From contig SPDT01000010.1 in NCBI GenBank assembly GCA_008477525.1, forward strand, positions 930,001 to 994,000: DNA of 64,000 nucleotides, read 5' to 3'. Under the pieces are notes generated by a model, which saw only the letters and a program-made list of their open reading frames with translations, was not told the origin of the DNA and did no database searches. Source of the DNA: Hypomyces perniciosus (taxonomy: Eukaryota; Ascomycota; Sordariomycetes; Hypocreales; Hypocreaceae). Position numbers and translations under genes: made by a program. Positions 23,558 to 35,600 of the stretch are shown here, piece by piece. How positions within the stretch are numbered: position 1 is the first letter of the stretch; every line of letters starts with the position of its first letter.

Positions 23558-24054
23558 ATGGCTGGACCAATGGCTCTGGGGAGGATGCTTCCCATAAGAT
23601 TCTCATCCGCCGCATTGCGCGCAACGACAGCAACTCCTCAACTCACCAGGCGAAACTATGCGACGAAGCAAGCAGGTCCCACGGTAAATCGCCCTCCATT
23701 TAGCGATTGTCGCTTTACAACTCGTAATAATAATGAAAGGCGAAGAAGAAGAGCTAATATAAATACTTATAATTACAGGCCCAATTCTATAAAACCTTCA
23801 CCCGCCCCATCGCCAAAGTCCTCGTCCTCGCCGTCTTCACATATCAAGTCGCCTACTGGACCTGGACCAAGCTCGAAGCCGACGAGATCCGCGAAGAAAC
23901 AGATGGTCAAACAATCCCTCACCGATTTCGGGAGATGGTGCTGAGTGGTACATTGCCGAGGCGAATGCTGACTCCTTCAATAGCCACTATTGCTGGCCTC
24001 GAGGCCACGGTGAAAGAGTATCAAGCGGCAAAGGAGGCGCGGAAGAGTTCATAA
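23558..24054 (+). CDS. Small mitochondrial inner-membrane protein, fungal
   Basis: A 107-aa protein. Exons 23558-23683, 23779-23905 and 23984-24054. The N-terminus is Arg/Ser/Ala-rich with no acidic residue for about 40 positions and contains LTRRNYATK, a typical matrix-targeting presequence. It is followed by FYKTFTRPIAKV, a membrane span (LVLAVFTYQVAYWTWT) and a short coiled region (LEADEIREETDATIAGLEATVKEY). The layout resembles fungal inner-membrane assembly factors such as Ina17, but I do not recognise it firmly. The donor of intron 2 (GTCAAA) is weak; an alternative donor at 23948 would make an intron of only 36 bases. Confidence 0.7.
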
Positions 24055-24492
24055 TAGGTGCGAGCTAGGCGGACTTTTGGAAAGTATGGGCTTGCAAGAT
24101 ACGGTCAGATTCTGCAAAGGCATGAATAAATATTAATAGAATCGGGGGGACATGAAGGTAATTTTGTCTCTAAACTTATAAGAGAGACGTCACTGATTTC
24201 CATGCACAGACAACATGGGTAGATTGTACGGATCGAAATAACGTCGCTTTCTAATGGCACAATGCTCGAAAAACCCGTAGAGGCACATTTTATGCATTAA
24301 ACCCAAAAAAATCCACTACCAGCCAGCTAGTAGCTACTCCTTATTATCGGGTTTCCATCTTCCAGGATATACGTCCATATGCCTCTAGAAACGCCAAGCT
24401 GTTCTATTATCATGACCAAAGCCAAAACCAATACAAACCTCGAACGCCATCGTCAAACGCATGCAGCGTAATCTATCCAACGACAATGTGTG
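24055..24492. other. Convergent 3' flanks
   Basis: These 438 bases lie between facing stop codons of the mitochondrial protein gene and MID1. An AT-rich patch with AATAAATATTAATA (24124-24137) could serve as a poly(A) signal. No gene is supported. Confidence 0.45.
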
Positions 24493-26439
24493 CTACCTAT
24501 TCAGTAGCACCATAGTCAGGGTAATGATGCCAAGAAAGAATCTATCTGGCGAGACTGTTCCCGCGGCGTTGAGTCGAGTTCGGGGCTCTCCGGGATAATT
24601 ACATGACACTAATGAGCCGGCACGATATCGTCTGGCATAGCTTCCATCGTAAGCAACATGTTTGGGCAGAGGACATGTAAATCCGATCGCTGCAGGGCAG
24701 CTCTGAACCACTTCATAGCAGATGTCGTCACAGGGTAAGATCTCTCTATACGGGCCAGGGGCGATTGTTTCATCGATGAAGCTGTTTCGAGACGAATTCA
24801 TAGCCGGCGTCTTGGCATATTGCTCCAGCGACGAGTCTGGAAGCTTGGTGCCGTTAGGAAAGGGCTGCCCGCCGTTGCGCACTATGGCGAAGCTGTTGTC
24901 ACTCATGTAGTCTTCGCATCGAGGTATGGTCACCGTGCAAAGCCATCGTTTGTAGGCCCGTTTGCAGTCATCGCAGTTTCTGGCCAAGGAGTACTGCTGT
25001 GTTGGGTTTGCTTCGCAAGGTATCTGCATCATAACTTTTTCGAAATTGGCATACATCTCGCTGGCATAGTCGTCGTAGACTTTCCCCAGTGCGGTGTTGT
25101 TGAGGTTACTGTTCCCGGGAGCTGCCCACTGCACGTCATCACAAAACTCCAGGTCTGTGATCATCTTGCAGTTCGTGCCTAGGAGATTGTTAGAATACGC
25201 ACCTCGCTTCAGAACCGGCCTTTGGGTCTACATACCTGCTGATGTCTGGAAATCTGTAGCCGCAAAAACGACGCCTCCGCCCCCGACCTGTTCTCCCTGT
25301 CTTTTGGCTTTGGACGTCTTGTTTGCTGGCTTGACCAGAACTCCGGCATATGATGTACTTGAATTGAGCCCTTGGAAGTAAAATTGTTGTTTGGGCCAGT
25401 TCCCTGGACCTCGGGTGGTCATTTTCGTGCGGACCATCTCGCCATTGTTCAGCTGGCCATTGTCCAGTCTCTTGGATGCGATCTGAGCGGCGCCGCTTAG
25501 CCCGCAGGCTGAATGGAGCATTCCGCGAACGCTTGGTGTGTTTTTGTTCTCAACAAAAAGCTCATATGGCGGCTCTCCTTCCATAACCTGCGTTGCATTT
25601 CTGAAATCTTGGGTCAAGTTTCTGGTTACAAGTAATGCTGAACTCGAATCACTGTCCATCCATAGTAGCTGACCAGGCGAGGAGTCGTAGCGATGATAAT
25701 AGTCGTCTATCGACGCCGCCACTTCAAAATTATAGATGCCTTGAAAATCCTTAGTGATACTGGGTGCTGTGACACTGAGAAAGATGCTGTCCGTAGCACC
25801 CAGGCTGTACATGACAGCGCCTTGATTGAAATCTTCCTTGTGAACCCCTGACGAGCCCTGAGAGTGATTAGGGCAGCCATTCTGACTAGAATCAAATATG
25901 TAGAGAGCCAACTGCGGAGGATCTGGCCCTGTCACATTTGAAGAGAGACTGTGTGGCTGCAGACACGTATTCGCTGACAGATATACTGTTCTCCGGGAAG
26001 TAGCTTGGCGGCCTGATGGCGCATTCCCATCGTTTCCTCCATCTGAACCTGCCGTTCCCTGAGAATCAGGTTCCGCACTTCGGTGACTGTTAGTCGAGTT
26101 GCTGCCGAATATAACGCTCTTCTCAATCATGTAGCAGGCGAATGTCCCTGGCTGCAAATTCAGCCTTGCCGGCTCATTATTATGTAGAGGCGTAACCCCA
26201 GAAGGCACTCTTCCAATTATATCTCGACCAAGAAGGCCAAATTCTGGCTCGTATACCTCTTGGAGGTTGACAGCGAGCTCAGGGGATTCGATTGGTGCTG
26301 ATATGTCAGAGTCGAGACGTGCCTCTAGTTCGGCGGCTAATGCCGCGCTCGGTGCAAATAGTAATAGATATAGAACCAGAACGACGAGCGACGCAGCAAG
26401 CGATGCCGCAAGCCGCGACTGCAGAGGACTTAATTGCAT
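24493..26439 (-). CDS. MID1: Mid1, subunit of the stretch-activated plasma-membrane calcium channel
   Basis: A 629-aa regulatory subunit of the Cch1-Mid1 calcium channel, involved in calcium entry, cell-wall stress and hyphal growth. Exons 26439-25236 and 25178-24493. An N-terminal signal anchor (residues about 10-35, LAASLVVLVLYLLLFAP) is followed by a large extracellular domain with many N-glycosylation sequons (NSSTSY, NATQ, NLTQ). The C-terminal Cys-rich region is diagnostic: C-x2-C in NCDDCKRAYKRWLC, then TIPRC, LPCDDICYEVVQSCP and FTCP. It ends in a hydrophobic segment (FFLGIITLTMVLL), a possible GPI-type or membrane anchor. The start is the first ATG of the frame; a TTG lies 18 bases upstream. 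Confidence 0.92.
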
Positions 26440-27350
26440 CTCAGATGCACGCCCCAACGGGCGGACCAGTCGTCGAGAGGTTTCGCCTTTGTCAAAGAGT
26501 AGGTCGCCTATCCTCGATAATTCGTCCGTCTACGATCGCGTCCTATCATGGTGAAGTCTGGGGGTTCGCCGAGAGGGATTGGGAGAGAGTCCTGCAACTC
26601 TCCAGCTTCGTTAATGTGTTGTCTGGTTAAAGTCACAGTCGTCGTATGCGCTTGGAGTTATCGATACAGGGGCTGAGAGGCGCAGCTGAGTCCAGCACCG
26701 CCACATCTTCCATTTCAGCTCCGTGAACACATGTGATACTAATAACAAAACCTAGCCATAATGACATTGCAAAGTAATTGGGAAGTAGAAAGCTACTAGA
26801 TAGACATACATCATGGTGGGTATGGTACAGGTCTGCAGGCTGTACGGAGTATCTACGAAGTAGATAATTAGGCAATTGGATAGGATGGAAGATGCACGCT
26901 TTCTTGTCAACATCAATGTTACACGAATCATGACACCATGCTGTTGTGATTTTGCTTTGGCCGATGGATTATGCCTCTTGACCAGGGTCTAGAAGAAATG
27001 AGGTAGCAGTGATGTCATGTTATCCAACCTGCACACCTCGTCTCCCGCCTAGAAACTCAGAGCCAATCTTTCACTGCGCCGTGTTCTCGTGCGCCCCCAA
27101 ATCCGAATGTCTTCTAAAAGCAGCCCATTGACTGCCCTTTGGGATTTCCCGCTCCATGTTCCCTAAACCATAAGGAAACCCTCCACATGGAACCCCTAGC
27201 GTATGCTCGAAGCTCCATCTCCCCCCTTTTAATTCCTTTCGCAGAATCAATTTTTCGTATCCATAGTAATCTGATTGGCAGAGCCTGGCCCGAGACTTTG
27301 AAAAGTATGCGAGGATTTGCAGCCAGGATGCAGCTCGAGCTGGGCTCTAT
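26440..27350. other. Intergenic region between MID1 start and YOP1 stop
   Basis: No gene is supported in 911 bases. A composite TACGGAGTA plus TACGAAGTA pair lies at 26842-26863. The part next to 26440 should be the MID1 promoter. Confidence 0.5.
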
Positions 27351-28054
27351 TTACTGAGACTTGTCGAAGGCATCAGTCTTGGAGCGCAAGTTGGATGAGG
27401 TCGAGCCACCCTGGAAGTATCTGCCAAGGGTGGGTGCCAGGAACGATCGGAAAATAATCTCGGCGCCGCTGTAGCAATTTAGTACTAATGTCATACTTGA
27501 CTTCCCTAGGCACTGTGAGGACTCACCGGAAGGCGGGCAGTGACAGCCACAGCAGGAAGATGAACTTGAAGACGAAGTAGAAGGGGACCCAGTAGACAAC
27601 GCTGAAGAAGCTCTCAGTGACGTTGAAAAAGGCGAAAACCACCCAGTACTAGTTAATGTGTCAGTGGGATCTATGCTTAAGCGGATGTGCGGGGTGGAGG
27701 GGCAACACACGGTCAACCACTGGGTGTCATCTTCCTTGTTCTTGGAAAAGAGTGCGGCGAGCGAGTAGTAGCCAGGAACAACGAAGCCAGCGAAATTCGT
27801 GAGCAGCTGGCCGCCGATGTTGAAGATGATGAGGAAGAAGTAGAGAGCCGCAACGCCGATGACAGCATAGGCCTTGGGGACACCAAGCTGCTTCTCAAGG
27901 TTATTGAGGGCGGGGTATTTCGACAGCTACAATGAACCACAACGGTTAGTGCCGTGAGTTGGATTGAATAAAATGAAAAATGACGAAGTTGATGACAGAC
28001 CTCCCGGTCGATGATGCTCAGGTAGTCCTGTGCCTTGGCCTGAGCAGTCGCCAT
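27351..28054 (-). CDS. YOP1: Yop1, ER-tubule-shaping protein (DP1/TB2/HVA22 family)
   Basis: A 169-aa integral ER membrane protein that curves membranes and acts with reticulons. Exons on the minus strand: 28054-28001, 27926-27711, 27648-27527 and 27468-27351. Conserved blocks: KYPALNNLEKQLGVPKAY at the N-terminus, two hydrophobic hairpins (VIGVAALYFFLIIFNIGGQLL and FAGFVVPGYYSLAALF; YWVVFAFFNV and VVYWVPFYFVFKFIFLLWLSLP), and the TB2/DP1 hallmark DDTQWLTYWVVFAFF. A short polar tail follows (residues 135-169). Length is as usual for fungal Yop1. Intron 1 has an unusual GTCTGT donor. The 5' leader carries a GT microsatellite. Confidence 0.94.
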
Positions 28055-29281
28055 TTTTGGAGGAATTTGTTTGGAATGCCTGAATGTGCGTGTGCGTGTG
28101 TGTGTGTGCGTGTGTGTGTAACTTGAAAATGGTGGTTGCAACGCCCTGGCTCCCGCTGGGATGGACAGTTGTGTTGATGGATTATGGAATGTAACCAGAG
28201 AAAGGAGAAGATGATGGGATTAAAAAGCCTTTCGTCAAGCGACACAGCCCAGATATAGAGGAAGCTTTGATCAGCGTCAGCGGCTTGTGTCTGTGGAAGT
28301 AACAGGTTACAAGTCCGATGAGGGAATGGAACGAGGGACTGACGTGTGCTGAATCGATGCCGCACAGTGAAACAAGGGCAGCCGAGGACCCAGCGTCTTG
28401 TGTTAGGGCCGAGGTTCTGGGTACTTTCCCAGCCAGTTGTAGATCGCTTGGCAGTTAGGTATTAGCCCTGGGTCAGTGACATTGAGTCTTAGCACCAGAT
28501 TGCACATCCGGATATACCGCAGTGGGGGAGCGGAATGGATTCTGTGAAGAATTGGCTGCTAATAGAGATAAGGCGATTCGAGCATTGAGCTGCTGGTGAG
28601 GCGGACGACTTCTATCTAGTAGCCCGCAACCATGTATGTACCTACATACGATCCACGTACGAAGCAGCAAGCCAAGCAGGCGTCCACACCGCTTCTGATA
28701 CATCATATCATATTATTTACTCGATTAAGGAATGTTTTATTGGCCAGCTGCAAATCGTACATGAAGCTTTAGTCCCTTTTCAGCGTTGTTTTCTAAAAGA
28801 TGGGAAACAAACAATGACAAGATCCGTGTTTGGGTGATACAAGCAGGGAGGGAATGGCTCATTGTGACCCCGAACCGCTCTTGGAATTCCGCCCAATTAG
28901 TGCGCGAGCCGGCTTACCTAAGGATGCCCGCTTTGTTTTTCGCTTGCTTGGGCTTGCCGGGCTGAGGTCACTTGCATCTTGTCCGTCCCTTGCTTTTCTG
29001 CTCTCGTTGGCCTCGCAACAGGAAAACAACCACAACAACAGCTGCAGCCGACAAAGACCAGCACCAACCACCAGGCGCGCGCATCGAGACAAGCTCGTGC
29101 AGTTCTGGTGCAGGACACTTGCAGCAGTGCTCTTGCCTCGATTTTAATTTTTGCTGCTCGCGTCAGATCGCAGCAGGATCCGAGCCGCTGTTCTTCGTGT
29201 CCCCAGCCACAGCCAATGTTTGTTGTTCAGTAGCAGCCATATCAAACTTCTCCGAGCTCGACCACGACACCAGCCCTCGAC
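28055..29281. promoter_or_regulatory. Divergent region between YOP1 and the RFX gene
   Basis: These 1227 bases separate two divergent start codons. No gene is supported. Present are the GT microsatellite, a GTATGTACCTACATACG patch near 28634-28651, and a CAACAACAGC-type patch near 29030. The right half probably belongs to the long leader of the RFX gene. Confidence 0.5.
28085..28120. repeat. GT/CG dinucleotide microsatellite
   Basis: A 36-base run of TG/CG dinucleotides lies 31 bases upstream of the YOP1 start codon, so in its leader or core promoter. Confidence 0.9.
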
Positions 29282-31910
29282 ATGGAGCAAGGTACGCTTC
29301 GCATAGCCCGTGCAATTGCGACGCATCAAATGTGTGCGTGTCTATATGATGGAACCGTCTAACTGTTTTTGCACCAGACAATTCAGCGGCACGCGCTGCA
29401 GCGAAGTCAAGGAAGCGACCGCTATCCCGCGCCTCCACAACGTCTATCCACAGCGCGGCCACCCAGCCCAATCTCGATCAGTCTGCCTTTGCGGAAGCGT
29501 CTGGCCTGTACACTGCACAATGGATTCCGAACGACCCTCACGGCCATCCCAAGGATATGGGCTCTGCACCGCAAATGTCCCCTGAGGATATGATTCTGCA
29601 GGCTGCGACCCACATGCAATCTGCGAGCCACGATTTTGCTATGGATGGGTCTATGGGAGCGCCCATGGGTCACCATATGCCTTACCAGCAACACCACACT
29701 ATCAGAAGACATCCGCTACCCGCTGATCAGTATGGGGGGAATGCGAGCTTTACCGAGGCAGACAGTCAAATGCTGGATCGTGAGGAGAATGAAGATGGCG
29801 ATTCGATGACCGGTGCTGCGGGAACTGCAAAGGCTACCACAACAAGATCAAGCGCCAATAACGAACTCGAGATGCGGCACCTCTTCAATGCTAATCGGCA
29901 TCGCAACCTCCAAGAGGTTGCCCGCGAACTTCATGGAAACGAGCGCGGGCCAAACTCGGAACGCACCCGTCAAGTTTTTGCCATGTTATGGTATGCGCCA
30001 AACACTTGATATATAAAAACTCACTGTGTTTGTCCATTCTAACCCAAAACTTGTAGGATCAACTCAGTCTGCTCAAAGGGAAAGGGCTCTGTGCCTCGTG
30101 GCAGGGTATACGCCAACTATGCTTCCCGGTGTGCTACTGAGAGAATCACAGTCCTGAATCCTGCTAGCTTTGGAAAGCTAGTGCGTGTTTTGTTCCCGGG
30201 CTTAAAGACTCGCCGTCTTGGTGTTCGAGGAGAATCAAAATACCACTATGTTAATTTCTCCCTCGTTGAGGATCAGCCCGATGTGAAGGAGCCTCAGTCA
30301 CAACCGCCCCGGCCTCTACCCGACGCCAAGAGCTTTTCTCAATCTTTCAGGTATGTTAGGAAAAGTCGATGTATGCAGCAAGGCGATGGCTCACGACTAA
30401 CATGGTGTTCAGTGCGCCCACACAATTAAGTACCAATGCTGGTCGAGGTGCATTACCATCACCTCAAACAGCTAGTCAAGGTCAAACCAACTCTATACTC
30501 ATCAAATCATCAAATAGATCTCACAGCGTCTACAACCAGCCAGAACTCGGAAGCATCGACAGCATACATTCGACATCAAACAAAACCCAACTTGAACTCG
30601 CATTTTCATCTCCTGAAGAGAACGCCTTTGAACAATCAGAACCCATCGGGCTGCCTCCAATCGAAGCCTACCTACCCCCAGGAACCGACCCTGATGCCGC
30701 CAAGTCATTATCAGCCCTCTACCGATCACATTGCACCTCATTAGTGGAATGCATCCGATACTGCAGGGAAAAAACGTTCTTCCACCTTTACACGTCTTTC
30801 CAGGGCACACTCACCATGCCTGTACAGAAACTGTTTTCAAACTCCGCTCTTGCCCCGTGGATCGAGGGGTGCGACATTGCCCTATACCAACGAATGATGA
30901 GCATTGTTTCGGGCTTGACGCTACAAGTAGTCCCCAAGCCTGTTCTGGATACCCTACGCAATATTTCTGAGAGACTCGTGTCTCATATTCGAGACTCGTT
31001 TCAAGGCCAGCCTCAACATGTTATTGCGGCCAAGGAGTCTCCCGCAGCAATATTTGCTGGTCTGTTGGATCGAGCATTACGTGTCAATCTCACCGCACAT
31101 GCAGCCGCAAATATGTTATCGAACCCTGCAAACCGCGACCAGATGTATATCGATTGGATTACGATGATCCGTGCACGAAAAATCGCGGAGTGCGTACCGA
31201 CGCGTGGAATGGACGACGTCGTAGACTTGCTGGTTACGGAAATGCGAGATTTGCTAGACCCCGCCAACGTTCCCTGGGAGGTTGAGTGTCTGACGGTCTA
31301 TGGCGATGTGGTAACACGAAGCGGTCGTCCGACGGACGGCGGGGGCCACACAGAAACAACAGGGCAGAATGTGTTGGATAGATGGGTCAACTTTCTGCAG
31401 AGCATGCCAACCAGGTTCCCCTATGCATCTCACGCGGATATTGTGTGGTGCGTCGAGAGAATAGGGACAGCTGTCATGCGAGACCTGACACTAGCTCAGG
31501 GTAAGAGCTTTGGGTCATGGTGGGTAACGAAGACGTGGATTGACGAGATGACTTGCTTCCTGGCTGAGCAAGGCGGATTTATGAAGCAAAAGGCTAGCCA
31601 ACCTCTTGTGAGCTCGGAGCCTCAACCTCAGGCGGCAGGAAAAGTGGCAAGTCGACAAAATTCGCGATACAGTAGCGGCAGCGATGATCTTAACTTGACG
31701 AACGTGTCGCATACACAACCTGGCCGAGCACCCTTCCCGCCGCCAAGCAGCAACAACCAGGCGTCGCTGGTCAGCGATTCGCACGACGACAGTGGCATAG
31801 GTATCCGGACTCCAGAAGAAGATTTCCCTATGGAAAAGTTCGCCTTCACTGGGGCAGAGAGCCAATCATTGATGTCAGGAACGGAACTGGCAGCAGGTGG
31901 GAGCTTATAG
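29282..31910 (+). CDS. RFX-type winged-helix transcription factor
   Basis: An 804-aa nuclear factor of the RFX family, related to Rfx1/Crt1 and Penicillium/Acremonium CpcR1, which act in DNA-damage repression, cell division and morphogenesis. Exons 29282-29291, 29378-29990, 30057-30350 and 30413-31910. The RFX DNA-binding domain spans about residues 185-265: LQEVARELHGNERGPNSERTRQVFAMLW, then RVYANYASRC, FGKLVRVLFPGLKTRRLGVRGESKYHYV. A long RFX C-terminal region follows, with blocks LYRSHCTSLVECIRYCR and DQMYIDWITMIRARKIAECV. The first coding exon is only 10 bases. The tail is Ser/Pro/Gln-rich and probably disordered. Confidence 0.93.
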
Positions 31911-33050
31911 CAGCGTATTGATTGACGGAGGCAAGCGATGAGGTATGGGGTCACGGCGTTAGGCTGATTCTGATTGATCGGGCGGTCTGTCTATTTTACC
32001 CCTTATACTCGAGGCGGGTTAATCAAAGTGATGATGGGACGAAGGGACGAAGACACGACAACTGGGTAATACTGCATGATCCCGCATGGATGGATCTGGT
32101 CGTGGGGCATGGGGGCTTCTGTTTCTTGCTATATATATTCGGAAGGGCTTTTCCGTGGGCCGTTTTGTTTCTGCCGGTTGTATTCTTTGTTTGGGGAAGG
32201 CACTCTAGCAATATCATGTTGTTGGAATAGACGGGGCTGTTGGTCATGGACTGGATAGGTGTTTGATGCGTCCCCGCACCTCCTTGGATGGGACGGACTC
32301 TGTTTTTAACTATGATGTTATGGTCGTGTAGTTGCATTTAACACGCGATGATAGGTTTTTGTGGTTAAGGACTCTGTATTCATAATCATGTATCAAAAGT
32401 AGCCATTGTTTTCTAATCATATCTGCCCAGTGATGTTCCTTGTCAGCACTAAGTCATATCAACAGAGTACATAGACTTGGCGATACGATAGACAGATATT
32501 GGTTGATTGGATGACTAGTAGTGCATTCAGCTGCTGCATCATATATACTGCAGCAGCAGACAGGATGGGCGCATGCATCCATACAGCTGCATTCAGCCAG
32601 GAAAATAAATGCAATGTGCTTCGTACGATGTATTATTACGGAGCACTACTAATAGTTTGACTGCGCGGTTTTTGGGTGGATAAAATAGCCGGCATTTTGG
32701 ACTTGCAAGTTGGGCAGACAACGAATCGCCGTTATTCGGCCCACGCCACCTCTTCTACGGAGTACAGGGACTTGGAAGGCCGGGCCATCCTTGCCTGTTC
32801 AGGTTTCGCCTCACACCTCTCTCTCTCTTCCGTCCCTATGCTAAAAACTTTGCCGCAGTTCATCGAACTCTAAAATACAAATATTCATTCTGTCAGCCTC
32901 ATTCGCTTTGTTGGAAGTCGGAGGGTTAAAGCATAAAACCAGGCGATCTGGTGAGCCCAATTCGCATTCCTTTCTCATTCTCACTTGCATCGCCTTATCT
33001 GTTGCTGCCGAGATCGCTCACTCGTGCGAGTCAAACACATTCAGTCAGCC
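31911..33050. other. Intergenic region between the RFX gene and aspartate kinase
   Basis: No gene is supported in 1140 bases. There is an imperfect palindrome, GCTGCTGCA / TGCAGCAGC with a 10-base loop, at 32530-32557, and motif copies near 32615-32625, 32635-32649 and 32755-32765. C/T-rich sequence from about 32810 on is the aspartate-kinase promoter and leader. Confidence 0.5.
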
Positions 33051-34958
33051 ATGGGCAGCTCTGCATACAACAACTCGTCCGAGCTGGGCTGGGTCGTCCA
33101 GAAGTTTGGCGGAACGAGCGTTGGGAAATTTCCGGATAAGGTGAGTCAATTGGATACTGCTCTGCTGCCAGTAGTGGAATGAATCATTTTCATATCACGA
33201 GATGCTGATGCTGATGCCGTTGACTCATCACAGATTGCCCGTGATATTGTCAAGTATGTGTCATGTTTGGCCCAATCACATGTCGAAACCTCCCCCATCA
33301 GGCTTTGATCTAACCTGTGGTATTATCGTCTTTGCAGAGCCAGTCTATCACAACACCGGGTCGTTGTCGTCTGTTCGGCCCGAAGCACGGGCAAGAAAGC
33401 AGAAGGTACCACTAGTCGGTGAGTGCTGTTCACCTCTGAAGCCCAGAAACGTATCTCACCTCTCGAACGCAGGTTGCTAGCTATCTATTCAAAGCTGAGA
33501 AATGTCGGGGCTCCCGTAAGCTCCGAGGAGGAGCAGCATGATTTGATTGAAGAGGCTACGGGCCTCATCTCGGACATCCGCAAAGACCATGTGGCCGCCG
33601 CTGAAACCTTTGTCCAAGATCTCGACTTGCGGGAATCACTCATCTCCAAGATAAAAGCCGAGTGTCAGGAGCTTGTTGAGTACATCATGGCTACCAGACG
33701 TTTCAACCTCGAGATCAATTCCAGGGCCAAGGATCGAGTAATCAGCTTTGGCGAGAAGCTCAGCTGTATGTTCATGGCCGCTTTGCTACAAGACTCGGTA
33801 TGTCTGGGTCCAAATTCTTCCCATTTCTCTCTCAGTCCATTTCATTGTTCTCCAAGGGACCCATGCTAAACCACTACTCTTCATTAGGGGGTCGAGGCTG
33901 AGTATGTCGACCTATCCGATGCCTTGCATTACGAAGGCGTACAGTTGGATGCCTCCTTCTACAAGCTAGCAACCGCTACATTTACCAAGAAACTCGTTGC
34001 ATGCCAAGGGCGGGTACCCGTTGTGACAGGCTTCTTCGGAAATGTCCCTGGCAGTTTGATTGACGGAGACATTGGCCGCGGTTACACTGATTTGTGTGCA
34101 GCTCTCTGTGCCGTGGGATTGAAGGCAGAGGAACTTCAAATCTGGAAGGAGGTGGATGGCATCTTTACCGCGGATCCCTCAAAGGTTCCCACGGCTAGAC
34201 TCCTGGCCTCCATCACCCCGTCCGAGGCCGCCGAGCTGACCTTCTACGGCTCTGAAGTCATCCATCATCTCACCATGGACCAAGTCATCCGTGCTCAGCC
34301 CCCCATCCCTATTCGCATAAAGAACGTCAAGAATCCCCGAGGAAATGGCACAGTCGTCGTCCCCGATCCGATTCTCTCAGCAGGTCACCAACTGCATCGA
34401 TCACGGCCTTCGCAGAGAACCATCTTCAAGCCCAAACGCCCAACCGCCGTCACCATCAAGGACCACATCACTGTTATCAACGTCCATTCAAATAAGCGAT
34501 CCATCTCGCACGGCTTCTTTGCTAGGGTGTTCTCCATCTTGGATAAGCACTCCATCTCAGTCGACCTCATCTCCACCAGCGAGGTGCATGTGTCATTGGC
34601 AATTCACTCTGACGGTATCCGGGCAGAGTCCTTTGAGAGTGCCACAAACACTCTGGAAGAATGCGGAGATGTTACCGTTTGGACAGGCATGGCAATTCTA
34701 AGTCTGGTCGGTGCCGATATGAAGAACATGGTCGGTGTCGCTGGACGCATGTTCTCGACCCTTGGAGAGCACAATGTCAATCTTGAGATGATTTCACAGG
34801 GTGAGTGTCCATTTTTGTGTCTATTTCTTGAGCCGGCCCGATGCTAACATTGATATACAGGTGCGAGTGAGATCAACATCTCTTGCGTTATCGATGCTAA
34901 GGATGCCACGAGAGCTATGAACGTCCTGCACACCCATTTATTCACGTTCCTTGAGTAG
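33051..34958 (+). CDS. HOM3: Aspartate kinase
   Basis: A cytosolic enzyme of 508 aa that phosphorylates L-aspartate, the first step of Thr, Met and Ile synthesis. Exons 33051-33140, 33234-33253, 33338-33418, 33473-33797, 33888-34800 and 34861-34958. The ATP-binding motif VQKFGGTSVGKF is at residues 16-27. The kinase core has VVVVCSARSTGKKAEGTTS, TGFFGNVPG, GRGYTDLCAA and WKEVDGIFTADP. Two ACT domains occupy about residues 360-508 (VINVHSNKRSISHGFFARVF; MKNMVGVAGRMFSTLGEHNV), the site of Thr feedback in yeast Hom3. Exon 2 is a 20-base microexon. Two TGASTCA sequences, the site bound by Gcn4/CPC1, lie in intron 1. Confidence 0.95.
33142..33227. promoter_or_regulatory. Two TGASTCA (Gcn4/CPC1-type) sites in aspartate-kinase intron 1
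   Basis: TGAGTCA at 33142-33148 overlaps the 5' splice site and TGACTCA at 33221-33227 lies just before the 3' splice site. Both match the Gcn4/CPC1 core. HOM3 in yeast is under general amino-acid control, so they may be functional, but the overlap with splice signals can also explain them. Confidence 0.35.
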
Positions 34959-35600
34959 TATCGTGTTGCGGCGTTGGCAGAACTGAATTAAACATGTATC
35001 TCACCCCGACCTCTAGCAACACCATTGGGTTAAAGAGCTGTCATGAAGGGTTGGGCCCACTCCTGTGGATATTTTGCATCTTGGTCGGCTTTTGTTCATG
35101 GGTTTGGTGGGCATCGTCATCACGGTTCGTGGCGTTTTGCTTCATAAAGCTCATCAGATCATCCAGATGGACGCCTTGATTTTTTGGAGTTTATAGACTG
35201 GTAGCAAGGAACTTCGACATAGACAACAACAAAATTTTGGTTCAAATATGGCTATTGGTGATTATGAATTCCGTGGCCAGATGTATGTTAAAAGTGAAGC
35301 ATCTCTTTATTGTAATACCCATTAATCCGAAGTGTTGTCGGGGTTGATACGAGTAAATGTCGTTCAACCATTCAGGGGTCGAGTTTAATACAGGGTAGTA
35401 CCTAAGGCCCGCTGTGAACTGCCACCCCTCTGACGTAAACAAACCTGTAACAGGGACAGACTTCAAGAACTCGAAAAATCGACAATGCATCCGCCATCAT
35501 CTAACTACTACTATATGTAGCGAATGCCGATGGTGTCGTGCGTATCACGAATTGTACGACCAGCACAGGCACCATCGCCTGTGCACCGCCCATCATCGCC
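34959..35600. other. Intergenic region between aspartate kinase and recyclin-1
   Basis: No gene is supported in 642 bases. The first half should be the kinase 3' UTR; the second half the recyclin promoter and leader. Confidence 0.5.

Noticed and set aside
33419..33480. Aspartate kinase read through the GTGAGT at 33419
   Set aside because: Skipping this intron loses the conserved TTSRLLAIYSK junction; splicing at 33419-33472 restores it.
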